From: Psychroserpens sp. SPM9
GTDB lineage: Bacteria; Bacteroidota; Bacteroidia; Flavobacteriales; Flavobacteriaceae
DNA: 64,000 nucleotides
Direction of reading: 5' to 3'
NCBI RefSeq assembly: GCF_025153525.1
Contig: NZ_JANZNR010000005.1
Location: 248,001 to 312,000, forward strand
A model generated the notes under the pieces. It worked only from the letters and a program-made list of their open reading frames with translations, did not search any database and had not been told where the DNA came from. The translations under genes and the position numbers were made by a program. Position 1 is the first letter of the stretch; every line of letters begins with the position of its first letter. Positions 8,649-17,676 of this stretch are shown one piece after another.

Positions 8649-10478
8649 TTAATTATTCACATGAATTGCTGCCCATTTTTGCCATGAATAAATGTGCCAT
8701 ACACCCCAAGAATTGTCATGTTTAGCATCGATAAAATCTTGTACATATTGTTTTAATACATCGGTCTCTAAAATATTTGCGCCATAAAATGGAACATCAA
8801 AAACAGTTTTGATTAGATCTTGTTTTATATCGCCACGTAGCCAATCACTAAGCGGCACTAAGAATCCGCGTTTCTTTTTGTTGATTAAGTCGTTGGGGAC
8901 TTCTTCAGACAGCAATGTTTTGAGTGTTATTTTTAAATCCTTGTAGGTTTTCAAATCCTGTAATTCTTTCCAAGCATGTACAATACTTTCTTTATCTAAA
9001 TAAGGAATTCTGACCTCCAGACTATGAGCCATACTGGCACGATCAACCTTTATTAACACACGCTGCATGTGTGCATAAAATTCATTCCATCGCATTTCAT
9101 GCAAAAGTCCCTCCCGAGATGAATTATCAAATTGGTACAACTGGTGAATCGCTTCTGAAAAGTCACAATTAGGCTGCACTTTATCCAATATATGAAACGG
9201 AATCTTAATATGTTTGTTTAAAATAAAAGTGTCAATCGTATTAAAGTAAGGCGCCCAAGTATTTGTAATTCCAAGTTTATTTGTGATTTTGGCTAAGCTT
9301 TTCCGAAGGATATAAGGCATTTTAAACCAAAACCGTTTATCTAGAACATCTAACATTCGTGGGTATCCCAAAAACAATTCGTCGCCTCCATCTCCCGAAA
9401 GCATTACAGTATGTCGTTTTTTAGATTCTCTTGCAATAACATAAGTTGGAATACTTGAATAATCTCCAAAAGGTTCAGAATACGCATTAAAATGGTCGTC
9501 GAGACTTTGTATCAAATCGTTGGCTTCTATTGAAACAATATGCTGACTTAAACCTATAGCTTTAGCATAACTTTGCGCAATTTCGCTCTCATTAAGTCTT
9601 TTATCATTCACCTTTAAAGTAAAGGCTTCAATATCGGTTTTTGATTTTTTTGCATAGCTACTAATCAAAGGGCTATCAATACCTCCGCTTAAAAAAGTAG
9701 CGACTGAAACATCACTAATTAACTGTCGTTTTATTGCATCTTTAAGAACATTGCCATAGTTAGAAGGTTCAGGTTTTGGAATGTGTTTATGGGTCTTATC
9801 AAATTGTAGAATTATGTTCTTGCTGTACTGACCAGTATTTGAAATTATAACGACTTCCCCAGGGTTGACCTGGTATATATTTTCATAAATGGTATTGGGC
9901 GCCTGCATATATCCGAAGCCAAAATATTCTTTTACAATCTCTGGTCGTAATTGTAATTCATGCTTAAACCATTCGTGTTTAAAAATTTGGTCAAATTGAG
10001 AAGCTGCTACAATGCCATTAGCATGAACTCCATAAAACAAAGGCTTAATTCCGGCAAAATCTCGGCTCAAATAACAACTATTGGTTTGCTTGTCTATAAT
10101 TGTAATGGCGAACATTCCGTTTAGGTGCGTAAGGGTTTGTTCGACACCCAATATATCTAGAAGACAAATAATGACTTCGGTATCTGAAGTAGAATTAAGG
10201 TTTTGTAACTTATAACGTTCGGCTAATTCGAGATAATTATAAATTTCACCATTAAAAACGATATGATATCGGCCACTCGGACTCGTTTTTGGCTGGTTTC
10301 CCTTAGGTGATAAATCTAAAATTGCCAGCCTATTAAATCCCAACCTATAATTTTCGCCTGTGTGTACCTGAGTAGAATCTGGACCGCGATGCTTAGACAA
10401 TTCCAACAGTTTATCAAATGAACTGGCATGAGATAGCATTTCAGAATTAAAACAAAACTCCCCTAAAAATCCACACAT
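8649..10478 (-). CDS. asnB: glutamine-hydrolysing asparagine synthase family amidotransferase
   Basis: The 609-residue protein has the complete two-domain layout. The N-terminal glutaminase domain has nucleophile Cys2 (MCGF), HRGPD at 30-34, the RLAI element at 49-52 and FNGEIYN at 75-81. The synthetase domain has SGGIDSP at 264-270 for ATP. The canonical reaction turns aspartate, glutamine and ATP into asparagine. AsnB homologues inside O-antigen loci, such as WbpS of Pseudomonas aeruginosa O6, instead amidate uronic acids. Because this locus also makes a HexNAc uronate (genes at 28528-30803), glycan amidation is the more likely job, but that is inference from context. Confidence 0.88.
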   Translation of the reverse strand: MCGFLGEFCFNSEMLSHASSFDKLLELSKHRGPDSTQVHTGENYRLGFNRLAILDLSPKGNQPKTSPSGRYHIVFNGEIYNYLELAERYKLQNLNSTSDTEVIICLLDILGVEQTLTHLNGMFAITIIDKQTNSCYLSRDFAGIKPLFYGVHANGIVAASQFDQIFKHEWFKHELQLRPEIVKEYFGFGYMQAPNTIYENIYQVNPGEVVIISNTGQYSKNIILQFDKTHKHIPKPEPSNYGNVLKDAIKRQLISDVSVATFLSGGIDSPLISSYAKKSKTDIEAFTLKVNDKRLNESEIAQSYAKAIGLSQHIVSIEANDLIQSLDDHFNAYSEPFGDYSSIPTYVIARESKKRHTVMLSGDGGDELFLGYPRMLDVLDKRFWFKMPYILRKSLAKITNKLGITNTWAPYFNTIDTFILNKHIKIPFHILDKVQPNCDFSEAIHQLYQFDNSSREGLLHEMRWNEFYAHMQRVLIKVDRASMAHSLEVRIPYLDKESIVHAWKELQDLKTYKDLKITLKTLLSEEVPNDLINKKKRGFLVPLSDWLRGDIKQDLIKTVFDVPFYGANILETDVLKQYVQDFIDAKHDNSWGVWHIYSWQKWAAIHVNN

Positions 10479-10507
10479 TTACTTTTAATTTTTTTGCTAA
10501 AGATAAC

Positions 10508-11677
10508 TTAACTATTGAGTTCGGTATACAATTCATTTAATTGTTTAACACCTTTATTAAACGAAAATTTCTCTGTTACTTTTTGATTAAATTCCTGAAG
10601 CTTTTCTTTATCAAGTGTTAAACATTCTAGAATGGCAGCATCTAGGTTTTCGGGAGAATTTATGTCAAAACTAATACCGTTAATACCATGAGACAGAAAC
10701 TCAGGAATTCCGCCAACGTTTGAGGTCACGCAAGGTAAATTATGCAGACACATTTCTATTAATCCGTTAGGCAACGACTCATAAATTGAACACTGAACTG
10801 CCAGGTGATACGTTTTATAGGTTTTTCTTAAAGCTTCATTTTTCATATAGCCAAGTAGTCTTACATGGTCTTGAAGTTTAAGCTGAGCTATTCTAAATTC
10901 GAGGAATTCTCTGAATCTTCCATCTCCATAAATATCACAAAACACATTCACCCCTTTGTTTTTAAGCCTGTAAATACTATCGAGAATATACCATTGCCCT
11001 TTTTCCCATTCAAGCCTTCCTACCGAAATAAGTTTAATAGCTTGATCACTTGTTGGCAACTCCTTGTGATTATAATTTTCTTTTTGATACAAATCGGGTT
11101 CTACACCTCTATAAATCACTTTTATTTTTTGAGATTCAATACCACGTTCTTGAGCCAACTCTTTAAGATACTGGCTATTGACATGAATGTTTGTAAAGCA
11201 TTCCATTTTTTCTAAAAAGATTGCTCTACTGGTTTCATTAAGAGTTTCTACCACTAAGTCTCGTCCTCTGAGCGAGACCAACATTTTGGTATTTTTAGAT
11301 TTCAGAAATTTTAAAACTTCAAGAGGCACCATATGCAAATTATGCACATGAAGCACATCACTATTAGTTCTTAAAACCTGTTCCCATTTTATCAGTAGTT
11401 TTATTCTGTTTTTTAAGGTTTCAGAATTAAAAACAGCCATATCTCCTTTTGAGAACAAGAGTTGAGACCCAATAAAACCTGCTGTTTTGGGTTTAAAAAT
11501 ATGAGAGGGTTTACCTATTTGCTGATAAGGAATATTTGAAGTTTTGCCTAAGTTTTTTACGCAAAAGACGGTGTGTGATAGCGTTGATTTTTCTAAAGAC
11601 AAAGCATTAAAGAGCGTTTGCATATAAGGCTGGTCTGGATGGCCTAAAAACTTTACAAGATGCATGACTCTCAACAT
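10508..11677 (-). CDS. GT4-family glycosyltransferase
   Basis: The 389-residue GT-B protein has the donor-domain opening SVGRLEWEKGQ near residue 218, a conserved HNLH segment near 112-115 in the acceptor domain and the E-x7-E motif within ESLPNGLIE (Glu300 and Glu308). It is a retaining glycosyltransferase expected to act on the lipid-linked oligosaccharide. The gene lies between the GT2 gene upstream and asnB downstream, with short gaps of 43 and 29 bases. Specificity cannot be inferred. Confidence 0.88.
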   Translation of the reverse strand: MLRVMHLVKFLGHPDQPYMQTLFNALSLEKSTLSHTVFCVKNLGKTSNIPYQQIGKPSHIFKPKTAGFIGSQLLFSKGDMAVFNSETLKNRIKLLIKWEQVLRTNSDVLHVHNLHMVPLEVLKFLKSKNTKMLVSLRGRDLVVETLNETSRAIFLEKMECFTNIHVNSQYLKELAQERGIESQKIKVIYRGVEPDLYQKENYNHKELPTSDQAIKLISVGRLEWEKGQWYILDSIYRLKNKGVNVFCDIYGDGRFREFLEFRIAQLKLQDHVRLLGYMKNEALRKTYKTYHLAVQCSIYESLPNGLIEMCLHNLPCVTSNVGGIPEFLSHGINGISFDINSPENLDAAILECLTLDKEKLQEFNQKVTEKFSFNKGVKQLNELYTELNS

Positions 11678-11720
11678 AAATTCAGATTCCTTTTGGTGTG
11701 CTTTGGCTTTAAAAATAGTC

Positions 11721-12761
11721 TTATTTTACGTTATTTTTATAAAAAACCATAGATTTTAAAAACAATTTTAAACCGTCGCGAAACTTCAGTTTATAAGTTC
11801 CGTCGCTTTTTGTTTTCAAGTACTGCTTAAAAACTTTTGGAGAATAAGACATTCTGTTTAAAAAATAGTCTTTAAACATTAATTGCTGGACACGTTCAAG
11901 ATAATCCTCAAAACCTCTGGTATCGTAAAATTTTGAAGAATTAGCGTTTAACAATTTTGCTTTAATTCTATCAAAGCCTTGTATATCTTGGACCTCAATA
12001 TCCTGTTGCCTTTCAAATAATTTTGTGAGAACAGCTTCAGCTTCGGAATCCATCTCAGCATTGAGATATCGCAACATTTTAAGGCGTATTGTAGCTCTTA
12101 CTTTGGGCTTAATGTCTTGCTTTTTAACAGAAACCTGATTATCATGAATACGATATTTCAGCAATACATCTGGTAAGTTATGTAATGTCCCAAACGGAAT
12201 TAATCGCACCCAAAAATCATAATCTTGAGTGACGCTAAAAGCTTCATCATAATTGAGTTGATTTGCTTTTAATACGCTATTGCGAATCATTACCGAAGGA
12301 TGAGTAAAACAGTTTTTTTGTAATAATTCTATTTTAATAGCCTCGTGAGACTCTGGTCGTTTTACAATCTTGTCGGTTCCTAAAATAACATGAGCCGAAC
12401 CACATAACACAACATCTGGGTGTGCATCTAAGAAATCGGCTTGCTTTTTAAAACGGTCTGGCAAACTAATATCATCACCATCCATTCGCGCTATATATTG
12501 CCCATTAGCAATAGTCACCCCATGAATTAAACTATTGGTATGTCCGCTATTAACAGATTTCTCAATGAGTTGAATTCGTGAATCCTTAAACTTCTTAACC
12601 TTAGACACCGTCTCATCTGTTGAGGCATCATCAATTATAATGAGCTCAAAATTGGTAAGTGTTTGTTCTAATATACTCGCCACGGCATCCTCAACAAAAG
12701 CAGCGCAATTATAGACAGGCATTAAGACCGATATTTTAGGATGAGTTACAGTCGGATCCAT
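11721..12761 (-). CDS. GT2-family glycosyltransferase
   Basis: The 346-residue protein starts with ISVLMPVYNCAAF and carries IIDDAST near residue 43 and the catalytic acidic motif ARMDGDD at 91-97, all typical of the GT-A fold of family GT2. The C-terminal third is basic and helical. The ATG start overlaps the end of the GT11 fucosyltransferase gene by 16 bases, so the two are probably translated together. It likely adds one residue of the repeat unit. Confidence 0.87.
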   Translation of the reverse strand: MDPTVTHPKISVLMPVYNCAAFVEDAVASILEQTLTNFELIIIDDASTDETVSKVKKFKDSRIQLIEKSVNSGHTNSLIHGVTIANGQYIARMDGDDISLPDRFKKQADFLDAHPDVVLCGSAHVILGTDKIVKRPESHEAIKIELLQKNCFTHPSVMIRNSVLKANQLNYDEAFSVTQDYDFWVRLIPFGTLHNLPDVLLKYRIHDNQVSVKKQDIKPKVRATIRLKMLRYLNAEMDSEAEAVLTKLFERQQDIEVQDIQGFDRIKAKLLNANSSKFYDTRGFEDYLERVQQLMFKDYFLNRMSYSPKVFKQYLKTKSDGTYKLKFRDGLKLFLKSMVFYKNNVK

Positions 12762-13627
12762 GTCTCAGGAATTAAATCATTGGTATTTCTTGTTCGATCT
12801 GCAAACCATTGTTTAGGAGCAATCACTTTTTTTTGCGGATGTGCATTTAGCCATGCTGCCCACCAGCTAAAAGAACTATTTGCAATAATATTATGGGTAC
12901 ACTTACTCATTAAACACAGGTCTTTCCAGCTATCTTTACCCGTATTATGATCTACAAACAACTTATCCATAGACAGCTGTTCAAATGTATTTTTAACCCA
13001 TTTAGAATCATCTGAAAAAAACACAAGCTTCATCTTGTCATTGTTTTTTGTAAGTTGCTCAATCGCTTTCATGTAGTAATCAACACTACACACGCCGTGG
13101 GTTTGATTGGTTTTAGGGTCACTTATATAATCCCCTCTTCTGATATGAATTCCTAGGGTTGTTTCAGAATTAAGTGTATTTAAAATATCACGGTTTTTAG
13201 GTTGAAAATCTTCCGTAGGAAAAGAAAACAATGCTCTTATAGCTTCTTCATAGCCGCGATAATAGTGATGACTTTGGAAATAACCATTTAGAAATAATGG
13301 TGGCTTGATATTACTTAGATCTTGCTGAAAAACCGGAGAAGGTTCATTGTATTTTTTAAGATAATTGAAGCCCAGTTTTTTATTAATACGATGAATTACT
13401 GAAAGCTGATCAAATTGTAAAATATCTTTTTTACTCGCAAAATTATAGGAATTATTGAAAATATCGAGTTCAAAATCTCTGGTAGTAACTCGATGATTAT
13501 GTCGACTCAAATCAAAAAAACGCGTATCAATTTTAAGAGGACATTTATGTGTTTCAGACAAAACATATCCAAGTGCAAATTGAAACATTTGGTTTCCCAA
13601 ACCTCCTTTTAATCTGATTATAATCAT
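12746..13627 (-). CDS. GT11 fucosyltransferase (alpha-1,2-fucosyltransferase-like)
   Basis: The 293-residue protein opens with RLKGGLGNQMFQFALG (5-20) and contains the hallmark HIRRGDY at 161-167, which binds GDP-fucose. Near residue 251 it has NSSFSWWAAWL, also diagnostic of GT11. These enzymes move L-fucose from GDP-fucose to galactose or a related sugar. No GDP-fucose biosynthesis genes (gmd, fcl) occur in this window, so the donor must come from elsewhere or another GDP-sugar is used. The gene overlaps both neighbours (4 bases with the upstream methyltransferase, 16 with the downstream GT2). Confidence 0.93.
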   Translation of the reverse strand: MIIIRLKGGLGNQMFQFALGYVLSETHKCPLKIDTRFFDLSRHNHRVTTRDFELDIFNNSYNFASKKDILQFDQLSVIHRINKKLGFNYLKKYNEPSPVFQQDLSNIKPPLFLNGYFQSHHYYRGYEEAIRALFSFPTEDFQPKNRDILNTLNSETTLGIHIRRGDYISDPKTNQTHGVCSVDYYMKAIEQLTKNNDKMKLVFFSDDSKWVKNTFEQLSMDKLFVDHNTGKDSWKDLCLMSKCTHNIIANSSFSWWAAWLNAHPQKKVIAPKQWFADRTRNTNDLIPETWIRL

Positions 13628-14373
13628 TTTTTCTTAGCTAAAACATGATAGCCATAGCATAACAACTCTGACGAATTAGCATCTTTATCAGACAGCGTTT
13701 TTAGCAGTTTTTTCATATTAAACAACAACTTTTTTGATGGAGCATCTAAAGTAACATTGCTGTAACGCTGAGACATTGATGGCAACCTATTGACTTCTTG
13801 AGCTAGGTATTCGAAATAGTTACCATTGGCAGTGATGTTTACAATTTCAAAACCATTTTTCTCTAATTCGGTTTCATAAAAAAAGGAATTAAAGCCCGAA
13901 TAAAAATGATAAGGTGCAAAATGCGTCAGACTACAAAATGGCGCGGTTATAATTAAAGTTCCGCCAGGTTTTAAAAGTCTCGTAAACTCAGCAATAGCTT
14001 CTTTTGGGTTGACAACATGCTCTAAAACCTCAATACACATAATAGCATCAAAGGATGCATCTTCTCTCGGAATCGAAGCGATATCTGAAATGATATCAAG
14101 TTCGCCATAATCCCAATCTTTCTTTTGCAAACCCGGTTTACCATTATTGGCTTCATAGCCACCAAAATCCTGAGACACGTACTCCAAATGTGTACAATAA
14201 GCCTTATACTGTTGTTGTCCGGCACCAGCATCTAGAATTTTGCTTCCGTTAGGTAAATTTTTAAGCGTTTCTTTTAACCACACTTTTCGGTCACGCTCAT
14301 TAGACTTGCCTACATCTATTTTTTCGTTTGGAGCTTTCCCTAAAATTGATTTCAGCTTATGTTTTAAATTCAT
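13624..14373 (-). CDS. class I SAM-dependent methyltransferase
   Basis: The 249-residue protein has the SAM-binding motif I (ILDAGAG at 46-52), an acidic motif II in the following strand and the methyltransferase-11 type FDAIMCIEVLEHV segment, followed by the LKPGG loop. It resembles UbiE/WbdD-like small-molecule methyltransferases. Located between FkbM methyltransferase and fucosyltransferase genes, it probably methylates a sugar or the growing glycan. The stop overlaps the start of the GT11 gene by 4 bases. The exact acceptor is unknown. Confidence 0.87.
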   Translation of the reverse strand: MNLKHKLKSILGKAPNEKIDVGKSNERDRKVWLKETLKNLPNGSKILDAGAGQQQYKAYCTHLEYVSQDFGGYEANNGKPGLQKKDWDYGELDIISDIASIPREDASFDAIMCIEVLEHVVNPKEAIAEFTRLLKPGGTLIITAPFCSLTHFAPYHFYSGFNSFFYETELEKNGFEIVNITANGNYFEYLAQEVNRLPSMSQRYSNVTLDAPSKKLLFNMKKLLKTLSDKDANSSELLCYGYHVLAKKK

Positions 14374-14390
14374 TTCAACTTTGTTTTATC

Positions 14391-15095
14391 CTATTTTGAA
14401 CGCCATAAGGATTCGCGAACAAATATAGTATTGATATAGGTATCTGCATAAATAAGATACCCTTTACTTGCTATATAATCAATTAATGATTGATTTTTTA
14501 CGCCTTGGCCACTCGTTGAAAATGAAATGGTTTCTACACAAATAACCAATGGGTAGTTCTTTTCAAAATCAATAGACTTAATCACTAACTCGTCAATACC
14601 TTCAGCATCTAAGCTAAGGAACTGAGGGAATTCACCATTAAAATTTTCGTTTAAAACTGTCGGCAGGGTCTTGACTTGTATCTTTTTGACTTCTTTAATT
14701 TTATAATTTCCTTCTTTACTATAATTTTCGGCATCGGTCTTTGAAAAGGTATTTAATGTAGACGAGCTAATGATATAAAAATCCTCTTCAGAATTAGTAT
14801 CACCAATACCTATATTGATATTAACATCTTCTTTTCTATGCTCTATAAACGCCTCGAATAAAACAGGATCTGGCTCAATATTTATGCCTCGGGCACCTGA
14901 CTTATAAAACAATGCTGTATTACTTATTTTAAAAGGGTGATGCGCTCCTATATCGATATATGTTGGTTTAGAAATCCCTAATCGCTTAAAAACAAAACCT
15001 ATGATTAAATCTTCGCCACATTGCGAATAAGACACTTTTTCATAAGACGCTTTTGCCTTGAACGATTTTAATACGGATTTGATTTTAGACTTCAC
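14391..15095 (-). CDS. FkbM-family methyltransferase
   Basis: The 234-residue protein shows YIDIGAHHP at 46-54 (SAM-binding motif I), the FkbM-characteristic INIEPDP at 71-77 and LSLDAEGIDELVIKS further on, where the Asp-x-Glu-Gly stretch is typical of the family. FkbM proteins are O-methyltransferases common in polysaccharide and macrolide clusters. Together with the neighbouring methyltransferase it suggests a methylated glycan. It is preceded by a 111-base gap that contains a -7-like element (15117-15124), so it may also have its own promoter. Confidence 0.87.
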   Translation of the reverse strand: MKSKIKSVLKSFKAKASYEKVSYSQCGEDLIIGFVFKRLGISKPTYIDIGAHHPFKISNTALFYKSGARGINIEPDPVLFEAFIEHRKEDVNINIGIGDTNSEEDFYIISSSTLNTFSKTDAENYSKEGNYKIKEVKKIQVKTLPTVLNENFNGEFPQFLSLDAEGIDELVIKSIDFEKNYPLVICVETISFSTSGQGVKNQSLIDYIASKGYLIYADTYINTIFVRESLWRSK

Positions 15096-15116
15096 TTGTG
15101 GGTGTTATTTATATCT

Positions 15117-15124
15117 CAAAGTTA
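15117..15124 (-). promoter_or_regulatory. possible internal promoter -7 box (TAACTTTG)
   Basis: On the minus strand the sequence TAACTTTG matches the Bacteroidota -7 consensus TAnnTTTG. It lies 21 bases before the FkbM ATG at 15095, in one of the two longest gaps of the polysaccharide locus. No -33 TTG is present at the usual distance, so support is partial. Confidence 0.33.
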
Positions 15125-15206
15125 AACTTATTTATGTAATTACTTAAGCGCTTGTGAATTATACAGCTTAACCTGTTGTTCTGTCAATTAACACAGCCAA
15201 AGGCTC

Positions 15207-16040
15207 TTATAGATTTTGTAATTTTGGGGCTTTATAGGTGACTCCAAAATGATTCAGCATTTGAAGTAAATACCGCTCGCGATAACTTACGTAGTCGATT
15301 CCCTTTTGTGTCCATAGCTTATTAACATCATCGACGTTATAATCGGTAATATTAAGTTTCTTCTTATGATTGATAAAATCGATATCTGATTTATCAAATC
15401 CGTGATTTAACAAAAACTGAATCAAATCATCATTTAAGTGTTCTTGTCTGAGGAATTTCATTTCTCCCATATCTGCTTTAAATGCTCCAGAATTGATATA
15501 GTCATCATTAAGTTTAGACAAGGCTACTTTAGGATCTTTAAAAAACATTTGAACAAATTGTATGGTTTGAGTACCAATATCAAGGTTATTTAAGGCTTCG
15601 TCTATGGTGTTTATTCTTATTTTTTCGGCATGTTTATTCAAGTCGACATAGTCATCCATATTTAAGTCTGGAAAAGACGGAAAATGCACATCAAGTATTG
15701 ATTTCGGGACTTCCAACTGATTAGGATTTGCCCATGCTTTAAATTTATAGGTTGATAAAAACCGACTATAAGGGTCTCGTATTGTTGAAACAATGACGCG
15801 ATTTAAATACTGCTGAGGAATTTGTGAATACGTTCCGTGTTGATCGGGACGACGGTTAGGCATTTTGATGTTAGGCAGTATCAATTCCTGAAACTTAGGT
15901 GTAACGATATGAAACTTATAAAGCGCTTTTTCAAAGATAGAGCGCTTATCAACTTTGTATAGTGTTTTTAAAACATTACGGGTAAATGTGCTACCTGTTT
16001 TAGGCAGATTAAGAACAACAAAATCTTTTGTAATTATCAT
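15207..16040 (-). CDS. carbohydrate sulfotransferase (Sulfotransfer_2-like)
   Basis: The 277-residue protein begins almost directly with the PAPS 5'-phosphosulfate loop (NLPKTGSTFTRN, 11-22). The 3'-phosphate site follows as STIRDPYSRFLS at 85-96. This layout is typical of carbohydrate sulfotransferases of the chondroitin/HNK-1 group and differs from the heparan-sulfate-like enzyme at 3496. It should sulfate a glycan hydroxyl using PAPS. It is 18 bases from the upstream GT2 gene, and its stop is followed by the 111-base gap before the FkbM gene. Confidence 0.85.
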   Translation of the reverse strand: MIITKDFVVLNLPKTGSTFTRNVLKTLYKVDKRSIFEKALYKFHIVTPKFQELILPNIKMPNRRPDQHGTYSQIPQQYLNRVIVSTIRDPYSRFLSTYKFKAWANPNQLEVPKSILDVHFPSFPDLNMDDYVDLNKHAEKIRINTIDEALNNLDIGTQTIQFVQMFFKDPKVALSKLNDDYINSGAFKADMGEMKFLRQEHLNDDLIQFLLNHGFDKSDIDFINHKKKLNITDYNVDDVNKLWTQKGIDYVSYRERYLLQMLNHFGVTYKAPKLQNL

Positions 16041-16058
16041 GGTGCTGTATTTATGTAT

Positions 16059-17033
16059 TTAATATACCAATAACTTATTGAGTACTTTATTGAAAAACTG
16101 GTTTGTTTTTTTGTGCTTTAAAATAAAGGGCATTGAAATTATACTGAACGCTACCCAAATTTTTATATGTTCTGAAAACCTGAGTTTTTTAAACGACTGC
16201 CGATAATTTTTTGTCCATAATTTTCTAAACCACCTAAAGCGTTTCACATCGTGGATTTTAAGTGCCAGTAATTTTTTAAAGATCATGGCATAATATTTAA
16301 GATAAAGCTTTCTATCAATCAGTTTTAACGAACCAAACATGGTTAAAAGCATGGCTTCAATCTTTTTAATCTTGCTTTTTGAACTAAAAACACCGCCTTC
16401 ATGTAACCTATAGCTTCCAGTAATTTCGTCTAAACACTTAATTTTTCCGAAGTTAGATTGATACAACAACATCACAGTATCTAATCCCGGTACATTTGGT
16501 AATACATTTTGAAAATTTCTATTTCGAAAAACCCGTGTTAAGGTAGGCGCCCAAATTGGCAAATCTTTTTGTTCGTAGATATTTTTACGCTCACTTGGTA
16601 TTAATTGCTCTTTTACTATGTGGTTGTCTTTATTGACAATATTTATATTCGTGAAGCAAACTTCAAAGTCGGCATTAGCCTCAAGAAAATCTACTTGCTT
16701 CTGCAATTTCAAAGGGTCTGTCCAGTAATCATCACCTTCACACAATGCAATATATGTTCCTTGGCATTGCTCTAATGCAAACATAAAATTATCATACATT
16801 CCTTTATTTTCAGAATGAGAAATCAATTTGATTACTTCTGATTTTTCATGATTTTTTAGAACCCTTTCAATATGTTGAACCGTTTGGTCCTTAGAACAGT
16901 CATCAGCAATAATAAATTCAAACTCAAAATTTGTTTGTTGCATTAAAACACTTTCAATCGCTTGAATTATAAAGTTTTGATGCAAGTATGTGATCATACA
17001 AACACTTAATAGCGGTTTATCTTTCACTTTCAA
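16059..17033 (-). CDS. GT2-family glycosyltransferase
   Basis: The 324-residue protein has LLSVCMITYLHQNFI at 8-22, IIADDCSKD at 41-49 and the acidic motif ALCEGDDYWTDP at 96-107, a combination seen in GT2 enzymes of bacterial O-antigen and capsule loci. The C-terminal 100 residues are strongly basic. Its start overlaps the acetyltransferase gene upstream by 17 bases, implying coupled translation. The sugar transferred cannot be deduced. Confidence 0.87.
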   Translation of the reverse strand: MKVKDKPLLSVCMITYLHQNFIIQAIESVLMQQTNFEFEFIIADDCSKDQTVQHIERVLKNHEKSEVIKLISHSENKGMYDNFMFALEQCQGTYIALCEGDDYWTDPLKLQKQVDFLEANADFEVCFTNINIVNKDNHIVKEQLIPSERKNIYEQKDLPIWAPTLTRVFRNRNFQNVLPNVPGLDTVMLLYQSNFGKIKCLDEITGSYRLHEGGVFSSKSKIKKIEAMLLTMFGSLKLIDRKLYLKYYAMIFKKLLALKIHDVKRFRWFRKLWTKNYRQSFKKLRFSEHIKIWVAFSIISMPFILKHKKTNQFFNKVLNKLLVY

Positions 17034-17676
17034 AATTTAGAGGTTCGAGATGTTTTTTTACAGTAGCAGGTACTCCAGCGACCATACAATTACTAGGAAC
17101 ATCTTTAGTAACGACAGCTCCAGCAGCCACTATAACATTTTCACCAACAACAACATCGGGTAAAATTGTAGCATGACTTCCTATTTGAGAATAACTTTTA
17201 ATGGTGCATCTTCCTAACAGTTGTGCACCTGGAGAAATTTCGACAAAATCACCAATAGTGACATCATGCGTTAAGGTTACGTTGTAATAAATAATAGCCC
17301 CTTTTCCAACACTAACACCATTAGCGATGATTGATTGATCTAAAATATTAGAACCTTCACCAATGCTAATATCGTAACTTCCTATAATGGCATGTTTACT
17401 AATTGTACTTGAAAACACACCACCAAGTTTGGTAAATGTATCATAAACTTTTTTCCGCAAAACAGGTTTGCCGATACCGATGGTGAACTTTTTGTCTGTA
17501 GATTTAAAATAGTCTTCGGCTTGTTTTGAAGTATTAAGTATGGGAAATGTATCAAAAAGAAGTTTGGGCACATCTGGATTTACATCATCATAAAACACCA
17601 AGTTATCAGTCTCATTTAATTGATGTAATGTTTCTAAAACCTCTTTTGCAAAACCTTTGGCACCAACAACAATCAT
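17017..17676 (-). CDS. NeuD/PglD-type sugar N- or O-acetyltransferase
   Basis: The 219-residue protein has an N-terminal Rossmann-like domain (VVGAKGFAKEVLETL near residues 3-17) and a C-terminal left-handed beta-helix of hexapeptide repeats finishing with VAGVPA, the layout of PglD and NeuD. PglD acetylates the 4-amino group of UDP-4-amino sugars. The aminotransferase gene directly upstream overlaps by 4 bases, so the pair plausibly makes an N-acetylated (or otherwise acylated) amino sugar. A second such pair is at 23145-24904. Confidence 0.87.
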   Translation of the reverse strand: MIVVGAKGFAKEVLETLHQLNETDNLVFYDDVNPDVPKLLFDTFPILNTSKQAEDYFKSTDKKFTIGIGKPVLRKKVYDTFTKLGGVFSSTISKHAIIGSYDISIGEGSNILDQSIIANGVSVGKGAIIYYNVTLTHDVTIGDFVEISPGAQLLGRCTIKSYSQIGSHATILPDVVVGENVIVAAGAVVTKDVPSNCMVAGVPATVKKHLEPLNFESER

